6,132 nucleotides of DNA from DATIHT01 sp035480415 (GTDB taxonomy: Bacteria; Patescibacteriota; Microgenomatia; Curtissbacterales; GWA2-41-24), in assembly GCA_035480415.1 (NCBI GenBank), contig DATIHT010000086.1:1-6132 (forward strand), in the 5' to 3' direction. Each line of letters starts with the position of its first letter. The stretch's first letter is position 1. Of the stretch, positions 4,494 through 6,132 are shown one piece after another. A model generated the notes under the pieces. That model was not told the DNA's origin. It was given only the letters and a program-made list of their open reading frames with translations, and did no database searches. The translations under genes and the position numbers were made by a program.

Positions 4494-4943
4494 CTAAACT
4501 CTGGAGTAAGGAGAGTTCTCGTTAAGGGATACGACTTCTCTATCTGGCCAAACTTGACCAACTTGTCCAGGACCATACTGTCCCTTAAGATCAGCTATAA
4601 ATCTTCTCATTTGTCCTCTGGTAAATGGTACACCTGTTCCCAAACGACTATCTTCCCAGCCTTCAACCTGGCCGATAATCTCGCCTGATTTTAACTTTAC
4701 TCTGTGAAGCGCAGCCTTCCCTTCATCTCCCTCACCCTTAACAATAGGGAAAAGCTGTCTTTTACCAAAAACGGTATAGGTATCTATTGCAAGAAGATCG
4801 TCTCTGCATGCAACAACGAGCTTGTCAACGTAGCCTTTTACTCTCTGGGCAGTTTGGGGGTTATCGCTATAATTAGCCTCTACACCAAGTGGGGTCTGAG
4901 TAGCTTCATCAAAAGCTGCAGATTCTAAGGCAGTAAGTACCAT
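4494..4943 (-). CDS. Unrecognised soluble 149-residue protein
   Basis: I do not recognise a family. The protein starts MVLTALESAAFDEATQTP and has a mixed alpha/beta-looking composition with no signal peptide, membrane segment, coiled coil or cysteine motif (a single Cys is visible, in VVACRDD). A central part, TYTVFGKRQLFPIVKGEGDEG then HRVKLKSGEIIGQVEGWED, has alternating hydrophobic residues that suggest a beta-rich core. The C-terminal third (FTRGQMRRFIADLKGQYGP) looks like an amphipathic basic helix followed by a Gly/Pro-rich tail. It starts only 12 bases after the ftsH stop on the same strand and could be co-transcribed with it. A -10-like TATTAT stands six bases before its ATG. There is no Shine-Dalgarno site. 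Codon use looks like that of its neighbours and the frame is intact, so it is very probably a real gene. Confidence 0.8.
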   Translation of the reverse strand: MVLTALESAAFDEATQTPLGVEANYSDNPQTAQRVKGYVDKLVVACRDDLLAIDTYTVFGKRQLFPIVKGEGDEGKAALHRVKLKSGEIIGQVEGWEDSRLGTGVPFTRGQMRRFIADLKGQYGPGQVGQVWPDREVVSLNENSPYSRV

Positions 4944-4949
4944 ATAAAT

Positions 4950-4955
4950 ATAATA
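4950..4955 (-). promoter_or_regulatory. Candidate -10 box for the 149-residue protein gene
   Basis: TATTAT (4955-4950, minus strand) is one base from TATAAT and lies in the 12-base gap after the ftsH stop. Six bases separate it from the ATG at 4943, the same spacing as before the glycosyltransferase and exonuclease starts. No TGn extension or clear -35 is seen, and AT-rich gaps give such matches by chance, so this is weaker than the other promoters. Confidence 0.35.
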
Positions 4956-6132
4956 CTATGCATGTGCCACTTTTGCAGGTCTGGCTTTTCTAAATTTAAC
5001 TTCACCGTTTGTAACTGGTTTACCAACTAGTCTCTCAAATTCGTCTCTCTCCAGTGTCTCTTTTTCCAAAAGAGTATCCGCCACCAGATCCAGCTTACTT
5101 CTATGTTTCACAATTGTCTCTTTTGCTTTTTTGAAACCTTCATCAATTATCTTTGCAATCTCCCTATCAATTTTGGCAGATTGCTCTGGAGAAACCTGTG
5201 CTCCATCAGTAGTCTGAGGTATCATGCCAAATTGTGCCCTAGGAGAAAAAATCGTAGGCCCCAACGGGCTCATACCAAAATCGGTAACCATTTCCCTGGC
5301 AACGGCTGACGCAATTTCCAAATCCGAAGATGCACCGGTAGTAACTTCCTTAAAAATTAACTCCTCTGCTGCTCTTCCTCCTAAAAGCACTGCAATCCTC
5401 TCAAGTAGTCTCGTTTTTGTTTCCGTGTATCTGTCAATCGACGGTGGCACCAAAGTGTGTCCGCCTGTAGAACCCCGGGAAACGATAGAAATCCTATGTA
5501 CTGGATCTGTATGAGGCAAATAGTGAGCAACAACTGCGTGCCCGCCTTCATGATACGCAGTCATCTTTTTTTCCTCGGCAGACTGCATCCTGTGCCTCTG
5601 TGGCCCTAGTTTAACTTTTGTTGCTGCCTCTTCGAGATCAAGATTCGTTATTTCTTTTCTGGTCTCGCGTGCTGCCAAAATTGCCGCTTCATTTAACATG
5701 TTGGCAAGATCGGCACCGGAAAAACCAACCGTTCTTTTTGCAATCCTCTCAATATCCACTTCTTTGGCAAATGGTTTACCCTTCATATGAATCTTGATAA
5801 TCGCTTTCCTGCCCTCAATGTCCGGCAAATCCAAAGAAACCCGCCTATCAAACCTTCCTGGCCTTGTTAGTGCAGGGTCCAAAAGATCTGGACGATTAGT
5901 CGCAGCTGTTACTATCACATTGTCATTTGGCGCAAATCCGTCCATTTCTACCAAAATCTGGTTTAGTGTTTGCTCGCGTTCATCGTGACCACCGGAAAAC
6001 CCCATACCCCTCATTCTTCCTATCGATTCAACCTCGTCTATAAAAATAATTGCAGGAGAACTCTTTTTGGCTTGTGCGAACAAATCACGAACACGGGCTG
6101 CCCCAACTCCCACCAGCATTTCCATGAACTCG
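4956..6132 (-). CDS. ftsH: ATP-dependent zinc metalloprotease FtsH, 5' end cut off by the window
   Basis: A membrane-anchored AAA+ protease that extracts and degrades misfolded membrane and some cytosolic proteins. The window holds the protein from just after Walker A to the stop; the transmembrane part and the P-loop lie beyond the right edge. Counting from the Met at 6125: the pore-loop region MEMLVGVGAARVRDLF (1-16), Walker B IIFIDE (26-31), and the second region of homology ending TRPGRFDRR with arginine fingers R88 and R91. The zinc motif HEGGH follows (192-196), and the third ligand is probably D268 in TGASSDLE. Catalytic residues are all present. The pore position that is Phe in the E. 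coli MFVGVGA motif is Leu here. The C-terminal tail after the protease domain is short and basic. The reading frame continues to the window edge as EF before this Met, so 6125 is not the real start. Confidence 0.97.
   Translation of the reverse strand, partial: EFMEMLVGVGAARVRDLFAQAKKSSPAIIFIDEVESIGRMRGMGFSGGHDEREQTLNQILVEMDGFAPNDNVIVTAATNRPDLLDPALTRPGRFDRRVSLDLPDIEGRKAIIKIHMKGKPFAKEVDIERIAKRTVGFSGADLANMLNEAAILAARETRKEITNLDLEEAATKVKLGPQRHRMQSAEEKKMTAYHEGGHAVVAHYLPHTDPVHRISIVSRGSTGGHTLVPPSIDRYTETKTRLLERIAVLLGGRAAEELIFKEVTTGASSDLEIASAVAREMVTDFGMSPLGPTIFSPRAQFGMIPQTTDGAQVSPEQSAKIDREIAKIIDEGFKKAKETIVKHRSKLDLVADTLLEKETLERDEFERLVGKPVTNGEVKFRKARPAKVAHA

Noticed and set aside
5224..5514. Plus-strand open frame of 96 codons
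   Set aside because: It is antisense to the FtsH protease domain, with no independent support.

Overview
This window most likely comes from a bacterium of the candidate phyla radiation (Patescibacteria, perhaps Microgenomates-like). That assignment is an inference. It rests on a moderately AT-rich genome, no usable Shine-Dalgarno site at any start, several starts placed exactly where a leaderless transcript would begin, a stand-alone PolA-type 5'-3' exonuclease, and coding genes interrupted by in-frame low-complexity repeats. No marker in the window proves it.

Layout. A GT4-type glycosyltransferase (957 to left edge, minus strand, 3' end missing) diverges from an endonuclease/exonuclease/phosphatase (EEP) family gene (1101-1886, plus). 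The EEP gene converges on a minus-strand series that reads, in transcription order from the right edge: ftsH (5' end missing, ends 4956), an unrecognised 149-residue protein (4943-4494), a 5'-3' exonuclease (4447-3419) and nicotinamide phosphoribosyltransferase (3310-1922). No RNA genes, transposases or CRISPR arrays are visible. The only gaps over 100 bases are 958-1100 (two divergent promoters and a palindromic leader) and 3311-3418 (one promoter and a related leader).

Three features stand out. First, the EEP gene and the nicotinamide phosphoribosyltransferase gene are each preceded by an extended -10 promoter and a predicted leader of nearly equal length (89 and 87 nt) that folds into the same architecture. 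The two leaders share two conserved strings, while their outer stems differ in sequence but stay self-complementary. This is a candidate cis-regulatory RNA, or less likely a dispersed palindromic element. Second, the last 24 bases of the exonuclease gene, stop codon included, recur with one mismatch just beyond the phosphoribosyltransferase gene, so that this gene, its promoter and its leader lie between direct repeats. Third, short heptamer arrays, and in one case a perfect 15-base inverted repeat, sit in frame inside the glycosyltransferase and the exonuclease at linker positions, as if a small repeat had spread into protein-coding genes.

Functionally the genes are mixed: envelope glycan assembly, NAD salvage, DNA repair/replication and membrane protein quality control. 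Only the shared leader suggests that any two of them (EEP and the phosphoribosyltransferase) are co-regulated.
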